A stretch of DNA of 64,000 nt from Methylibium sp. NZG (GCA_001263235.1 LGRD01000030.1:300919-364918); one strand, 5' to 3'; positions 26,812 through 42,085 are shown, counted from the stretch's first letter. The notes: generated from the letters alone by a model not told the origin. Translations and numbers: made by a program.

Positions 26812-29514
26812 GTGACGGCCAGTACCCCACCCGCAACAGCCACCCCAGTCTGCGGCCCGCCATCGGCCTCCACCAGCACATTTCTCTTCTCCGACATCGA
26901 AGGCAGCACGCGCCTCTGGGAGCAGATGCCCGATCGGATGCAGCAGGCGCTCGCGCAGCACGACGCGATTGCGCATGCGGCGGTGCTCGCGCACCACGGC
27001 AGCGTCGTCAAGACCACCGGCGACGGCATCCATGCCGCCTTCGACAACGCCACCGACGCCGTGAACGCCGCGCTGCAAATGCAACTCGCGCTGGCCGACC
27101 CTCGCGCCACCGACGGCCTGGCGCTGGCCGTGCGCTGCGGCCTGCACGCCGGCACGCACCAAAAGCGCGACAACGACTTCTACGGCCCCGAGGTCAACCG
27201 CGCCGCGCGCGTGATGAGCGTGGCGCACGGCGGCCAGACGCTGCTGTCACGTGCCGTGGCCGACCGGGTGGCCGCCGCACTGCCGACCGGCGCAAGCCTG
27301 CGCGACCTGGGCCGCGTGCGGCTGCGCGACCTGAGCAGCCCGGAGCACGTCTACCAACTGCTGCACCCGGCGCTGCGCGCCGACTTCCCACCGCTGCGTT
27401 CGCTGGAGGCCACGCCGAACAACCTGGCGCAGCAGCTCAACAGCTTCATCGGCCGCGAGCGGGAGGCGGGCGAGGTCAAGGCGATGCTCGGCGCGCACCG
27501 GCTCGTTACGCTGCTGGGCATGGGCGGCATCGGCAAGTCGCGCCTGTCGGTGCAGCTCGGCGCGGAGGTGATGGACGGCTTTGCCGACGGCGTCTGGCTG
27601 ATCGAACTCGCGCCGCTGTCCGACCCGCAACTCGTGCCGCAGGCCGTGGCCTCGGTGCTCGGCGTGAAGGAAGAAGCCGGCCGGCCGGTCATCGACGCGC
27701 TGCTCAAGTTCGTGCGCGACCGCGCCTTGCTCATCATCCTGGACAACTGCGAGCACGTCGTGCACGCCTGCGCCGACCTGGCCAAGCAACTGCTGCAGGC
27801 CGCACCCAGCCTGAAAGTGCTGGCCTCCAGCCGCGACCCGCTGCAGATTGCCGGCGAGATGGCCTACCACGTGCCCACCCTGTCGGCGCCGGGCCCGAAC
27901 ACGCAGGTGACGCTGGCCGACCTGGCGCAGCACGAAGCCGTGCGCCTGTTCATCGACCGCGCCACCGCCGCCCAACCCGCCTTCCGCCTGACCGACAAGA
28001 ACGCCCCCGCCGTCGCCGACATCTGCCACCGGCTCGACGGCATCCCGCTGGCCATCGAACTCGCCGCCGCGCGCACGCGGGCGCTGGCGGTCGAAGTGAT
28101 TTCGGCGCGGTTGAACGACCGCTTCAAGCTACTCGTGACCGGCGACAAAACCGTGCTGCCGCGCCAGCGCACCTTGCGGGCGTTGATCGATTGGAGTTAC
28201 GACCTGCTGCCGGCACCGGAGCGGGTGTTGTTTCAGCGGCTGTCGGTGTTTGCGGGGGGGTGGACGTTGGAGGCGGCAGAAACAGTGGGGGGCGAGGGTG
28301 AGGTCGATCAAGGCGAAGTGCTGGACTTGCTGAGTCGCTTGGTTGAGAAATCGCTGGTCGTGCTTGCATACGAGGGCGTGCGCTATCGGATGCTGGACAC
28401 GGTTCGCCACTATGCTCAGGAGCGCATGGTCGAAGGGGGAGACAACGCGCCCACGTGCACGCGCCACCTGCACTTCTATCTGGCGCTGGCCGAAACAGCT
28501 AGACCGGAGTTGGCCGGCCCTCAACAAGGTGTCTGGCTGAAGCGGTTGGACGACGAACGGGAAAACTTGCTCGCCGCGCATGATTGGAGTGGGAGCCTGA
28601 CGGATGGCGGGGCCGTCGGTTTGCGGGTGGTGGATGCCCTGCGGCCGTACCTGATCTATCGCAGCCTAGTATCTATCGGCCTGCGGCTGACGCAGGAAGT
28701 GCTGAGCCGGCCCGGTATGGATCAACGCACATCCACTCGACTGAAGGCGCTCTTCGGGGCCGGCCAGTACTGCAACTTCATGGGCCGACACCGCGACGCA
28801 ATGGGTTATCTGGTCGAGGGCCTGGCCATTGCGCGCGAAGTGGGCGACAAGAGGTGGATAGCGGCCATCCTGCAGATGCTGGGTTGGGTTGGCCAGGCCG
28901 AAGGGGATACCGCAGCGTCGGGCCGCCACCTCGAAGAAGCGCTTGGGCTGATGCGCGAGGTCGGAAACAAGCTGGACATCGCAGGCGCGGCCAACCAGCT
29001 GGCCCAGTTCCATCGAGCCCAGGGCCGCTTGGACGAAGCACAGAGCCTGTACGAGACACAGCTTTCGCTGGTTACCGAACTCGGCGACCAGCAGTCCATG
29101 GCGGTGGGCCAGCTGAATCTGGCGATGGTTGCCATTGGCCGGGGGGCGAACCAGCGCGCCCGGCATCTGCTTGCAGAGGCCTTGCGCATCGCCGAGACAA
29201 TCCGACCCACTCCCGCAGCGCAATGGGCGATCGATGTGTGCGCGGGCTTGGCGTCGGCTTGCGCGGACGCAGAGAACGCGGCGCGCTTCTTCGGTTTCGG
29301 GGAAGCGCAGAAGCTGCTCAGCGGCCTGCAGCGCGACCCTGCTGACGAGGCCTTTCTGGTGCCACTAGTCAAGAAGGCCAGGGAGGCACTCGGCTCAGAG
29401 GCGTTCGAGCGTGTGGAACAGGAAGGCCGGAAACTGGAACCCGACGAAGCGGTTGCCGCAGCACGCGCCTGGCTGACCGGCGCGGCTGAGTCAGCCGGGC
29501 GACCGCGTAGCTGA
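26812..29514 (+). CDS. Class III nucleotidyl cyclase - STAND ATPase - TPR-like signalling protein
   Basis: A 900-residue cytosolic protein. Residues 22-190 form a class III adenylate/guanylate cyclase domain: metal Asp28 in FLFSDIEGST, VKTTGDG with the second metal Asp and a Lys expected for adenine choice, and VNRAARV with the transition-state Asn and Arg. A STAND/AfsR-type NTPase follows (FIGRERE, Walker A GMGGIGKS at 236-243, Walker B LLIILDNCEH, winged helix LIDWSYDLL). The C-terminal third has tetratricopeptide-like helices. It resembles LuxR/AfsR-type regulators but lacks an obvious DNA-binding end. The GTG at 26812 is the first plausible start. Partner and signal are unknown. Confidence 0.8.
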   Translation: MTASTPPATATPVCGPPSASTSTFLFSDIEGSTRLWEQMPDRMQQALAQHDAIAHAAVLAHHGSVVKTTGDGIHAAFDNATDAVNAALQMQLALADPRATDGLALAVRCGLHAGTHQKRDNDFYGPEVNRAARVMSVAHGGQTLLSRAVADRVAAALPTGASLRDLGRVRLRDLSSPEHVYQLLHPALRADFPPLRSLEATPNNLAQQLNSFIGREREAGEVKAMLGAHRLVTLLGMGGIGKSRLSVQLGAEVMDGFADGVWLIELAPLSDPQLVPQAVASVLGVKEEAGRPVIDALLKFVRDRALLIILDNCEHVVHACADLAKQLLQAAPSLKVLASSRDPLQIAGEMAYHVPTLSAPGPNTQVTLADLAQHEAVRLFIDRATAAQPAFRLTDKNAPAVADICHRLDGIPLAIELAAARTRALAVEVISARLNDRFKLLVTGDKTVLPRQRTLRALIDWSYDLLPAPERVLFQRLSVFAGGWTLEAAETVGGEGEVDQGEVLDLLSRLVEKSLVVLAYEGVRYRMLDTVRHYAQERMVEGGDNAPTCTRHLHFYLALAETARPELAGPQQGVWLKRLDDERENLLAAHDWSGSLTDGGAVGLRVVDALRPYLIYRSLVSIGLRLTQEVLSRPGMDQRTSTRLKALFGAGQYCNFMGRHRDAMGYLVEGLAIAREVGDKRWIAAILQMLGWVGQAEGDTAASGRHLEEALGLMREVGNKLDIAGAANQLAQFHRAQGRLDEAQSLYETQLSLVTELGDQQSMAVGQLNLAMVAIGRGANQRARHLLAEALRIAETIRPTPAAQWAIDVCAGLASACADAENAARFFGFGEAQKLLSGLQRDPADEAFLVPLVKKAREALGSEAFERVEQEGRKLEPDEAVAAARAWLTGAAESAGRPRS

Positions 29515-29516
29515 AC

Positions 29517-29999
29517 TCACATGATGACCATCGGCGGGTCGACCTTCAGCACCTGGCCGTCCTTCCGAACTACCCGAATCGTGTACTTGTAAACGCCCGG
29601 CACCAGGGTTTTGCTCGAGCAGGCGATCTTCAACCGATCCTCGCGAAGCACGCAGGTGAAGTTCGACTTCTGTCGAGCGTCAACCCGCAGTGAGCCCGCT
29701 TCATTGGGGGGCTGGCCCTTGGACTCGGGAACGGTTTCGGAGGGAAACACCACCGAGCCTTCGATCACGATGCCGTTTTCGGGGAAAGTGACGTCCTTGC
29801 CAGCCGGGAGCTGCCACTCCACGATCGCCCCGCCAGGATTCGCGGACACGAGGACGACGGGCGACTTCAGGCCGATCTTTCCGCCATCGAATGTGACGTC
29901 ACTGCGGACCAGTTCAGTCCCGCCCCGCACGCTTGTGCAGCCGGCCAGGGTCAAGGCCACTAGCGCGGCAACAAGCGTCATTCTGTTCATGTTGTTCAT
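29517..29999 (-). CDS. Hypothetical lipoprotein
   Basis: A 160-residue protein whose N-terminus is a lipoprotein signal peptide (basic start, then LVAALVALTLAGC lipobox, Cys at about 21). The mature part is beta-rich with two Cys (FTCVLRED, KIACSSK) that could pair. GGAG lies 9 bases before ATG 29999; ATGs at 29990 and 29981 are alternatives. It is convergent with the cyclase gene, with only 2 bases between the two stops. I do not recognise the family. Confidence 0.6.
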   Translation of the reverse strand: MNNMNRMTLVAALVALTLAGCTSVRGGTELVRSDVTFDGGKIGLKSPVVLVSANPGGAIVEWQLPAGKDVTFPENGIVIEGSVVFPSETVPESKGQPPNEAGSLRVDARQKSNFTCVLREDRLKIACSSKTLVPGVYKYTIRVVRKDGQVLKVDPPMVIM

Positions 30000-30103
30000 C
30001 GTTTGAGACTCCAGGAAAGAGACCGGGCAACCGCCCGCATGCACCAGTACGGCGACGCGACGCAAAAGAGAAATTAGCTTAATTCAATTCAGCACGACCG
30101 CCA

Positions 30104-30925
30104 TCAGCAAACGGGTGGAAGATGCTCGGCCGCAACAGGCCCTGGGTCGCTCGCTTCGCTGGCAAGCCTCGCAGCGCACCCTGCACCGATGGCCCGGGCG
30201 ATTCCCCGCAGGATGTGGACCTCCTCCTGCGTCACCTCGGCGCGATTGATCAACTGGTGCAGGCGTGGCAACAGCTTTCGCGGCACATTCGGATCAAGAA
30301 ACCCGATCGCCACCAGTACCGTCTGCCAGTGATCCAGCAGTCCCTGCACCGCCGGTGCGTCGGCCCACCGTGGATCGACGGTCCGCCCTTCCACCCCGAA
30401 CCCACCCAACGCCTGCCGCCATTCATACGCAATCAACTGCACAGCCTGCGCCAGGTTCAGTGAACCGTAGTCAGGGTGGGTCGGGATGCTCAGGCACGCA
30501 TGGCAGCGGTACACGTCCTCGTTGCTGAGGCCATAGCGCTCGGAGCCGAATAGAAAGGCGACGCCGTGCGTGCTGCCCTTCAACGTGGCGAACAGCTCTC
30601 GCGGCGCATGCGTGGGCGGGCCGAAGTCGCGCGGGGTCATTGCGGTGGCGCAGAGGTAGCTGATGCCGTCGAGCGCGTCGGTAAGCGTGGACACGACGCT
30701 GGCGCGCTCGAGCACGTCGGTCGCGCCGCTCGCCATCGCCAGGGTTTCGGGCTGGCTCAACACGTCGGCATGGCGTGGTGCCACCAGCACCAGGTCGGTG
30801 AAGCCCATCACCTTCATCGCACGCGCGGCGGCGCCGACGTTGCCGGGGTGGCTGGTGCCGACGAGGATGAAGCGCGTGGGGTCGGCCGATTTCACGTCGG
30901 TGGCGTGCGGGTCGTGAGCGGTCAT
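30104..30925 (-). CDS. trmJ: tRNA (cytidine/uridine-2'-O)-methyltransferase TrmJ
   Basis: A 273-residue SPOUT methyltransferase that 2'-O-methylates position 32 of several tRNAs using S-adenosylmethionine. Family motifs are [22 protein letters not shown] near residue 20, [15 protein letters not shown] and [10 protein letters not shown], the last forming part of the trefoil-knot SAM site. It is divergent from suhB, a common pairing in proteobacteria. An upstream in-frame ATG at 31066 would overlap suhB, so the start at 30925 is chosen. Confidence 0.9.
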   Translation of the reverse strand: MTAHDPHATDVKSADPTRFILVGTSHPGNVGAAARAMKVMGFTDLVLVAPRHADVLSQPETLAMASGATDVLERASVVSTLTDALDGISYLCATAMTPRDFGPPTHAPRELFATLKGSTHGVAFLFGSERYGLSNEDVYRCHACLSIPTHPDYGSLNLAQAVQLIAYEWRQALGGFGVEGRTVDPRWADAPAVQGLLDHWQTVLVAIGFLDPNVPRKLLPRLHQLINRAEVTQEEVHILRGIARAIGAGCAARLASEASDPGPVAAEHLPPVC

Positions 30926-31064
30926 TGACGTGCGGTCATTGGCGTACGAGGGGCCGGCTAAAATTGCGATTATCCGCACCGCCTCAGGCCCGCCCCCGGC
31001 CCTCGCCCCAGCCGCTGCGCCGCTCTTTCCCCCCGCCAGTCCCCGCCCCACGCAAGGTTGCATC

Positions 31065-32042
31065 ATGTCGCAAGCGCTTCACCCCATGCTCAATACCGCC
31101 ATCAAGGCGGCCCGCGCGGCCGGGGCGATCATCAACCGGGCCTCGATGGACCTGGACCTGCTGAAGGTCAACACCAAGTCGCCGAACGACTTCGTGACCG
31201 AGGTGGACCACGCGGCCGAGGCGATCGTCATCGAGACCCTGCTCGGCGCCTATCCGGGCCACGGCATCCTGGCCGAAGAGTCGGGCCGCGCGCACGGCGC
31301 GAAGGACAGCGACTACGTCTGGATCATCGATCCGCTGGACGGCACCACCAACTTCATCCACGGCTTCCCGGTCTACGCGGTGTCGATCGCGCTGGCGTAC
31401 CGCGGCCAGGTGCAGCAGGCGGTCGTTTACGACCCGACGCGCAACGACTTGTTCTACGCCTCCAAGGGGCGCGGCGCGTTCCTCAACGACAAGCGCCTGC
31501 GCGTGTCCAAGCGCGTGCGGCTGGCCGAGTGCCTAGTCAGCACCGGCTTTCCATTCCGCAAGGGCGACAACTTTCAGCGCTACCTGAAGATGCTGGAGAC
31601 GCTGATGCCGCTGTGCGCCGGCCTGCGGCGCCCGGGGGCTGCGGCGCTCGACCTGTGCTACGTGGCGGCGGGCTTTTGCGATGGCTTCTTCGAGACAGGG
31701 CTGAGCCCCTGGGACATCGCCGCCGGCTCGCTGATGATCACCGAGGCGGGCGGGCTGATCGGCAATTTCACCGGCGAGGCCGACTACCTGTATCAGCGCG
31801 AGGTGGTGGCCGGCAACCCGAAGGTCTATGGACAACTGGTGCCGCTGCTGGCGCCGTTCACGCGGGTGATCAAGGACGAGGCGGAAGCGGCCCAGCCTGC
31901 CGCAGCGGCCGCACAGGCCTCGGTGTCCGTCACGCCAGAGTCGGCGCTGGCAGCCACGGCGGCGGCACCGGCTGCCGCCGTCAAGAAGGCCGTGCGCGTG
32001 CGCAAAGCCGCGGCGCCAAACGCAGACGACGCGCCGTTCTAA
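31065..32042 (+). CDS. suhB: Inositol-1-monophosphatase family protein SuhB with Ala-rich basic tail
   Basis: A 325-residue Mg-dependent phosphatase; SuhB also takes part in rRNA antitermination and NusA binding in enterics. The metal-binding motifs LAEESG and [17 protein letters not shown] and the C-terminal [18 protein letters not shown] are intact. About 55 residues beyond the usual end form a low-complexity tail (QPAAAAAQA, then basic [11 protein letters not shown]). The ATG at 31065 matches the family N-terminus. It is divergently transcribed from trmJ across 139 bases. Confidence 0.9.
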   Translation: MSQALHPMLNTAIKAARAAGAIINRASMDLDLLKVNTKSPNDFVTEVDHAAEAIVIETLLGAYPGHGILAEESGRAHGAKDSDYVWIIDPLDGTTNFIHGFPVYAVSIALAYRGQVQQAVVYDPTRNDLFYASKGRGAFLNDKRLRVSKRVRLAECLVSTGFPFRKGDNFQRYLKMLETLMPLCAGLRRPGAAALDLCYVAAGFCDGFFETGLSPWDIAAGSLMITEAGGLIGNFTGEADYLYQREVVAGNPKVYGQLVPLLAPFTRVIKDEAEAAQPAAAAAQASVSVTPESALAATAAAPAAAVKKAVRVRKAAAPNADDAPF

Positions 32043-32112
32043 AGCCGCAGCGCCTTGACCAGCCCGGGCTCATCCGCTATCTTGTTGAACACTTCAACAA
32101 CCCTTGCAACCC

Positions 32113-32346
32113 ATGGCGACCGTCAATTTCAGCGTGCCGGAAGATGTCAAGCAGGCCTTCAACACCGCTTTCGCCGGTGCCAACAAGAGCGCCGTGCTGA
32201 CGCAGCTGATGCGCGAGGCCGTGGCACGCGTTGAAGAACAGCGGCGGCGTGATGCCGCCGCTCGCCGCATCTTGTCGCGCCGGGCAAAGGCGCCGCAGCG
32301 CAGTGACGGTGAACTGGCCCGGTCGCGTCAGTCCGGCCGCCCGTGA
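32113..32346 (+). CDS. Ribbon-helix-helix antitoxin-like protein
   Basis: A 77-residue protein: a short beta strand (ATVNFSVPEDV) leads into two helices (KQAFNTAFA and KSAVLTQLMREAVARVE), the ribbon-helix-helix fold of VapB/CopG antitoxins. The C-terminal part is basic and probably disordered, as expected of the toxin-binding tail. Its TGA overlaps the toxin GTG by 4 bases. It likely neutralises the PIN toxin and represses the operon. Confidence 0.75.
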   Translation: MATVNFSVPEDVKQAFNTAFAGANKSAVLTQLMREAVARVEEQRRRDAAARRILSRRAKAPQRSDGELARSRQSGRP

Positions 32347-32777
32347 GGTGGGTCCTCGACGCCAGCGTGGCGCTGAAGTGGTTCTTCAAGGCACGGCCCG
32401 ACGAGGCGGACGGGGGCGCGGCGAGCGACATTCTTGAGGCCTACGCCGCGGGCCGCCACGAACTGCTTGCACCCCCGCACTTCCAGGCCGAGATGTGCGC
32501 CGTGCTGGCGCGCGAAGCGCCCGACACCATGACCGAACACCTGGCCGACCTGCTCGACCTGGCGATCCCGGTGCGTGGCGATGCAGCCGTCTATGCCCGC
32601 GCGATGAACCTGAGCCGCGAGCTGAGCCACCACTTGTTCGACACCCTCTACCACGCCGTGGCGCTGGAGACCGAAGGCAGCACGCTCGTCACCGCCGATG
32701 CGCGCTACTTCGCCAAGGCTGCGGCCTTGGGCAGGGTCATGCTGCTGTCGCAATGGCCCGGGAGCCAAGCCGCGTGA
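32343..32777 (+). CDS. PIN-domain toxin (VapC-type ribonuclease)
   Basis: A 144-residue PIN domain. The four acidic metal ligands are visible: Asp6 in [10 protein letters not shown], Glu50 in [10 protein letters not shown], Asp100 in [12 protein letters not shown] and Asp119 in LVTADARYF. Such enzymes cut tRNA or rRNA and arrest growth when the antitoxin is lost. It begins with GTG inside the antitoxin stop and its own TGA lies inside the mutS GTG start, so it bridges the antitoxin and mutS in one translational chain. Confidence 0.78.
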   Translation: MRWVLDASVALKWFFKARPDEADGGAASDILEAYAAGRHELLAPPHFQAEMCAVLAREAPDTMTEHLADLLDLAIPVRGDAAVYARAMNLSRELSHHLFDTLYHAVALETEGSTLVTADARYFAKAAALGRVMLLSQWPGSQAA

Positions 32778-35455
32778 ACGCGCCCGACTTCTCCGGCCAC
32801 ACGCCGATGATGCAGCAGTACCTGCGCATCAAGGCCGAGTTCCCCGACACGCTGGTGTTCTACCGCATGGGGGACTTCTACGAAGTTTTCTTCGACGACG
32901 CGCGCAAGGCCAACCGCCTGCTCGACATCACGCTCACTTCTCGCGGCGCCAGCGCGGGCGAGCCGGTGGTGATGGCCGGCGTGCCGGTGCAGGCGCTGGA
33001 GGGTTACCTCGCCAAGCTCATCAAGTTGGGCGAAGCGGTGGCCATTTGCGAACAGGTCGGCGATGTGGCGACTGCCAAGGGACCTGTCGAGCGCAAGGTG
33101 GTGCGCGTGGTCACGCCGGGCACGGTGACCGACACCGAACTGCTGGCCGACAAGAGCGATGCGCTGCTGCTGTCGGTGGCCCGCCAGGGCAAGGTACTCG
33201 GCCTGGCCTGGCTGGCGCTGAGCAGCGGCGAACTCGGCCTGACCGAATGCACCGAGGCCGAACTGCCGGCGTGGCTGGCGCGCCTGTCCGCCGCCGAGGT
33301 GCTGGTGGACCGCGAGCACGTGTCGGCCACCCTGCAACAAGCGCGCATCGCCATCACGCACCGCCCGGCGTGGCAGTTCGACACTGCGTTGGGCCTGCGC
33401 AAGCTGTGCGAACAACTCCGCGTCGCCAGCCTGGCCGGCTTCAATGCGCAAGACCTGCGTGCAGCGCAAGCCGCCGCCGCGGCGCTGCTGAGTTATGCCG
33501 AACACACGCAGGGACAGGCGCTCGCGCACGTGCGCACGCTCGCGGTGCAGCGTGCGAGCGAGCTGCTGCAACTGCCACCGACGACGCACCGCAACCTGGA
33601 GCTGACGCAGACGCTGCGCGGCGAAGACACGCCCACGCTGCTGTCGCTGATCGACACCTGCCGCACTGGCATGGGCAGCCGCGCGCTGCGGCACTGGCTG
33701 ACGCACCCGCTGCGCGAGCGCCGCGTCGCGATGCAACGGCACGACGCAATCTCCGCGCTGATGCATGGCAGAGGCGCCGACGGCCAGGGCAGCGTTGACA
33801 GCCTACGCGAGTCGTTGCGCAGCGTCAGCGACGTCGAGCGCATCACGGCGCGACTGGCCTTGCGGCAGATTCGCCCGCGCGAGCTGAGTGGCCTGCGGTC
33901 GACGCTGCTGGAACTGCCAACGCTGCGGCATGGCCTGCCTTCCCCGGCACAGGCCGACTCGGCCACAGACACCCAAGGCGATGTCCTGCTCGGCATGCTC
34001 ACCGAGGCGCTGCACCCGCCGCCGCAGATCGTCGCGCTGCTCGTCGCCGCAATCGCGCAGGAACCTGCGGTGCTGCTGCGCGACGGCGGTGTGATCGCCC
34101 CCGGCTTCGACGCCACGCTCGACGAGTTGCGCAACATCGGCACCAATTGCGACGCCTTCCTGATCGAACTCGAAGGCCGCGAGCGCGCGCGCACCGGCAT
34201 CGGCAACCTGCGGGTGCAGTTCAACAAGGTGCACGGTTTCTTCATCGAGGTGACGCAGGGGCAGGCGTCCAAGGTGCCGGCCGACTACCAGCGCCGCCAG
34301 ACGTTGAAGAACGCCGAACGCTTCATCACGCCGGAGCTGAAGGCCTTCGAAGACAAGGCGCTGTCGGCCCAAGACCGAGCGCTGGCGCGCGAGAAGTTGC
34401 TCTACGAGCAGTTGCTCGACCAGTTGCAGGAGCACCTGCCGCCACTCACCGCATTGGCGCGCGCGCTCGCCAGCCTGGACGCGTTGGCGGCGCTGGCCGA
34501 ACGCGCCACCACGCTCGGCTGGTGCCGGCCGCAGTTCGTGCGCGAGCCGTGCATCGAGATCGAGGCCGGCCGCCACCCGGTCGTCGAGGCGCGGCTGCTC
34601 GAAACCGGTTCCGGCGCCTTCATCGCCAACGACTGCCGGCTCGACGCCACGCGCAAGATGCTCGTCATCACCGGCCCGAACATGGGCGGCAAGAGCACCT
34701 TCATGCGCCAGGTGGCGCTGACGGTGCTGCTGGCGGCGATGGGCTCCTTTGTGCCGGCGCGCGCCTGCCGGCTCGGGCCCGTCGATGCGATCCACACGCG
34801 CATCGGCGCGGCCGACGACCTGGCGAACGCGCAATCGACCTTCATGGTCGAAATGGTCGAGGCCGCGGCCATCGTGCACGGTGCGACCGAACACTCGCTG
34901 GTGCTGATGGACGAGATCGGCCGCGGCACCTCCACCTTCGACGGCCTGGCGCTGGCCGGCGCCATCGCCAGCCACCTGCACGACCGCAACCGCTCGTTCA
35001 CGCTGTTTGCGACGCACTACTTCGAGTTGACCGACTTGCCGCTCAAGCACGCGCGCGCGCTGAACATGCACGTTGCTGCGGCCGAAACCCACGCCGGTAG
35101 CGGCAGCGGCAACAGCGACAGCATCGTCTTCCTGCACACCATCGAGCCCGGCCCGGCGAGCCGCAGCTACGGCGTGCAAGTGGCTCGGCTGGCCGGCATG
35201 CCAGCGGTGGTGGTGCGCCAGGCGCGCGGCGCGCTCGAAGCGCTGGAGGCGCGGGCCCGTGCGGGCGACGCGCAGATCGACCTGTTCGCATCGCCCTCAC
35301 CCACAGCACCCATCGCCTCTGACTCCGCGCGAATTGATCCACAGGCCGCCGCGCTGCGAGAGGCGATCGACGCGCTGAACCCCGATATGCTCACGCCCAA
35401 GGAAGCGCTCGACGCGCTCTATTCACTCAAGGCGCTGGCGCAGAAGTTGCACTGA
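32774..35455 (+). CDS. mutS: DNA mismatch repair protein MutS
   Basis: An 893-residue mismatch-recognition ATPase. The N-terminal mismatch clamp [15 protein letters not shown] is near residue 30; the ATPase has Walker [10 protein letters not shown] (634-642), Walker [17 protein letters not shown] and the H-loop [10 protein letters not shown]. The C-terminal [13 protein letters not shown] helix is the usual dimer/tetramer end. GTG at 32774 fits the family start ([18 protein letters not shown] follows) and overlaps the PIN-toxin stop by 4 bases. Confidence 0.95.
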   Translation: MNAPDFSGHTPMMQQYLRIKAEFPDTLVFYRMGDFYEVFFDDARKANRLLDITLTSRGASAGEPVVMAGVPVQALEGYLAKLIKLGEAVAICEQVGDVATAKGPVERKVVRVVTPGTVTDTELLADKSDALLLSVARQGKVLGLAWLALSSGELGLTECTEAELPAWLARLSAAEVLVDREHVSATLQQARIAITHRPAWQFDTALGLRKLCEQLRVASLAGFNAQDLRAAQAAAAALLSYAEHTQGQALAHVRTLAVQRASELLQLPPTTHRNLELTQTLRGEDTPTLLSLIDTCRTGMGSRALRHWLTHPLRERRVAMQRHDAISALMHGRGADGQGSVDSLRESLRSVSDVERITARLALRQIRPRELSGLRSTLLELPTLRHGLPSPAQADSATDTQGDVLLGMLTEALHPPPQIVALLVAAIAQEPAVLLRDGGVIAPGFDATLDELRNIGTNCDAFLIELEGRERARTGIGNLRVQFNKVHGFFIEVTQGQASKVPADYQRRQTLKNAERFITPELKAFEDKALSAQDRALAREKLLYEQLLDQLQEHLPPLTALARALASLDALAALAERATTLGWCRPQFVREPCIEIEAGRHPVVEARLLETGSGAFIANDCRLDATRKMLVITGPNMGGKSTFMRQVALTVLLAAMGSFVPARACRLGPVDAIHTRIGAADDLANAQSTFMVEMVEAAAIVHGATEHSLVLMDEIGRGTSTFDGLALAGAIASHLHDRNRSFTLFATHYFELTDLPLKHARALNMHVAAAETHAGSGSGNSDSIVFLHTIEPGPASRSYGVQVARLAGMPAVVVRQARGALEALEARARAGDAQIDLFASPSPTAPIASDSARIDPQAAALREAIDALNPDMLTPKEALDALYSLKALAQKLH

Positions 35456-35486
35456 CGACCCGCCGCACGCCCACCCGAGAAAACCC

Positions 35487-36310
35487 ATGACGTACTGTGT
35501 AGGCATCAAGCTCGACGCCGGCCTCGTGTTCCTGTCCGACTCGCGCACCAACGCCGGGCTCGACCAGTTCAGCACCTACCGCAAGATGATCGTCTACGAG
35601 CGCACCGACGACCGCTTCATGGTGATGCTTTCGGCCGGCAACCTGTCGATCAGCCAGTCGGTGCGCGAAATCCTGCAGGTCGAGAAGCTCGACAACGGCA
35701 AGCAGCCGCCCATCACGATCTGGAACGCCACCAGCATGTTCGACGCCGCTCGCGTGCTGGGTGCCGCGGTGCGCCGCGTGCACGACCAGGACGGCCCGTC
35801 GCTGAAGGCCTCCGGCATCGACTTCAACGCGTCGATGATCTTCGGCGGCCAGATCAAAGGCGAGGCGATGCGCATGTTCCTGGTTTATTCGGCCGGCAAC
35901 TTCATCGAGGCCACGCGCGAGACCTGCTACTTCCAGATCGGCGAAAGCAAGTACGGCAAGCCGATCCTGGACCGCGTGATCACACCCGCCACGCCGCTGG
36001 ACGAAGCGGCGAAATGCGCTCTGGTGTCGATGGACTCGACGCTGAAGTCGAACCTGTCGGTGGGCCTGCCGCTGGACCTGCTGGTCTATGAAGCCCACAA
36101 GTTCGAAACACGTCAGATCGTCTGCGTCGACGAACACAACCCGTACTTCCAGATGATCCGCGGCAGCTGGGGCCGCAAGTTGAAAGAAGTGTTCGAAGCG
36201 ATCGACGACCCGCAGTGGAACGGCGGCACCACCGCCACCCCGCTGTGCGTCGAGTCGCCGCGCTACGAGCCGATGCGCAAAATCACGCATCCCGGCGAAC
36301 GAATCGTCTG

Positions 36311-36311
<1 letters not shown>
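35487..36311 (+). CDS. Proteasome-type protease, Anbu-like (ancestral beta subunit)
   Basis: A 274-residue Ntn-hydrolase of the proteasome beta-subunit superfamily. After Met removal the nucleophile would be Thr2 (MTYCVGIKLDAGLVFLSDSRTNAG region), with Asp18 in LSDSRTNAG and the Lys in YRKMIVY in their expected places. It forms rings in characterised relatives; substrates are unknown. Anbu genes often sit with transglutaminase and ATP-grasp genes; here it is instead coupled to an alpha/beta hydrolase, whose ATG shares one base with its stop (TGATG). Confidence 0.82.
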
Positions 36312-39715
<3,404 letters not shown>

Positions 39716-39738
39716 CCTCGAAAACACAAGGAAGATGA

Positions 39739-41037
<1,299 letters not shown>

Positions 41038-41090
41038 ACCGGTCGTACGCTGCTCCGACTGCTCGCTGCAAACAATCGACACGAACCGCC

Positions 41091-41369
41091 ATGCGCTATG
41101 TCACCCTCGCTCTGGTCGTGCTGCTGGCGCTGGTGCATGCCGAGTTGTGGTTCGGCAAGGGCGGCGTGCCTTACGTGATGGAGCTCAACGCGCGGCTGAA
41201 CGAGCAACTGGCCAGCAACACCGCCGGCCGGTTGCGCAACGACCAGCTCGCCGCCGAAGTGCGTGACCTGAAGGAAGGCCTGGAGATGGTCGAAGAGAAG
41301 GCCCGCTTCGAGCTCGGCATGGTCAAGCCCGACGAAATCCTGGTGCAGATCGCCATGCCCAAGCGGTGA
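41091..41369 (+). CDS. ftsB: Cell division protein FtsB
   Basis: A 92-residue bitopic membrane protein: an N-terminal transmembrane helix (VTLALVVLLALVHAELWFG) followed by a periplasmic coiled coil (ELNARLNEQLASNTAGRLRNDQLAAEVRDL in part) and the conserved EEKARFELGMVKPDEI end. It acts in the FtsQLB division complex. It follows eno as in most beta- and gammaproteobacteria. Confidence 0.92.
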   Translation: MRYVTLALVVLLALVHAELWFGKGGVPYVMELNARLNEQLASNTAGRLRNDQLAAEVRDLKEGLEMVEEKARFELGMVKPDEILVQIAMPKR

Positions 41370-41458
41370 GTGCCGCACCGCGGGCTGCCGCCGGCGGGCG
41401 ACGCTGACGTCTCTGGCGCTGCCATCTTTCGTCTCTTCCACGCCCCCCGTATCCATTG

Positions 41459-42085
41459 ATGGACACCTTGCTGCTCTGGCTGCAGCCGATGCTGGTGGCC
41501 GCATTCACGCTGTGGGGCTCGCCGGTCACCTGGCTGGAGATTGCAGCACTCGTGTTGTCGCTGGCAATGGTGGTGTTCAACATCCTCGTCAACCCGCTCG
41601 GCTGGCCGCTGGCGATCGCGGCCTCGCTGCTGTACTTCGTGCTGTTCTGGCAGAGCAAGTTGTATGGCGAGGCGAGCCTGCAGCTCTTCTTCGTCGCGGT
41701 GGCGGGTTGGGGCTGGTGGCAGTGGTTGCGCGGCACGCAGGCCGACGGCAGCGCGTTGCGGGTGCGTGGCTTGGGCACCCGTGGCCGCGTTGCCGCACTG
41801 GCAGCGCTTGCCGTGGCATGGCCGGCGACCGCCCTTCTCTTGCGCAGCACGACCGACAGCGACGTGCCGTGGTGGGATGCCTTCCCCACCGCCGCCAGCG
41901 TCATTGGCCAATGGCTGCTCGGCCGCAAGTACGTCGAGAACTGGCCGACGTGGCTGGTCGTCAACGTCGTCAGCGTGGCGCTGTTTGCGTACAAGGCACT
42001 GTGGCTGACGGCGCTGCTGTACGCGGTGTTCGTGGTGATGTCGGTGATCGGCTGGCGCGCCTGGGCGCGCATGGCGCAGCGATGA
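41459..42085 (+). CDS. pnuC: PnuC-type nicotinamide riboside transporter
   Basis: A 208-residue membrane protein with about seven hydrophobic segments. It has the PnuC features WLEIAALVLSLAMVVFNILVN, the aromatic block GWGWWQWLRG and the end segment GRKYVENWPTWLVVNV. It transports vitamin precursors by facilitated diffusion. The downstream overlapping gene encodes a nicotinamide riboside kinase, so the substrate is most likely nicotinamide riboside. ATG at 41459; a TTG just before it is less likely. Confidence 0.88.
   Translation: MDTLLLWLQPMLVAAFTLWGSPVTWLEIAALVLSLAMVVFNILVNPLGWPLAIAASLLYFVLFWQSKLYGEASLQLFFVAVAGWGWWQWLRGTQADGSALRVRGLGTRGRVAALAALAVAWPATALLLRSTTDSDVPWWDAFPTAASVIGQWLLGRKYVENWPTWLVVNVVSVALFAYKALWLTALLYAVFVVMSVIGWRAWARMAQR

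Noticed and set aside
41370..41458. Possible riboswitch before pnuC
   Set aside because: The 89-base gap is short, GC-rich and shows no NAD- or TPP-riboswitch consensus that I could recognise.
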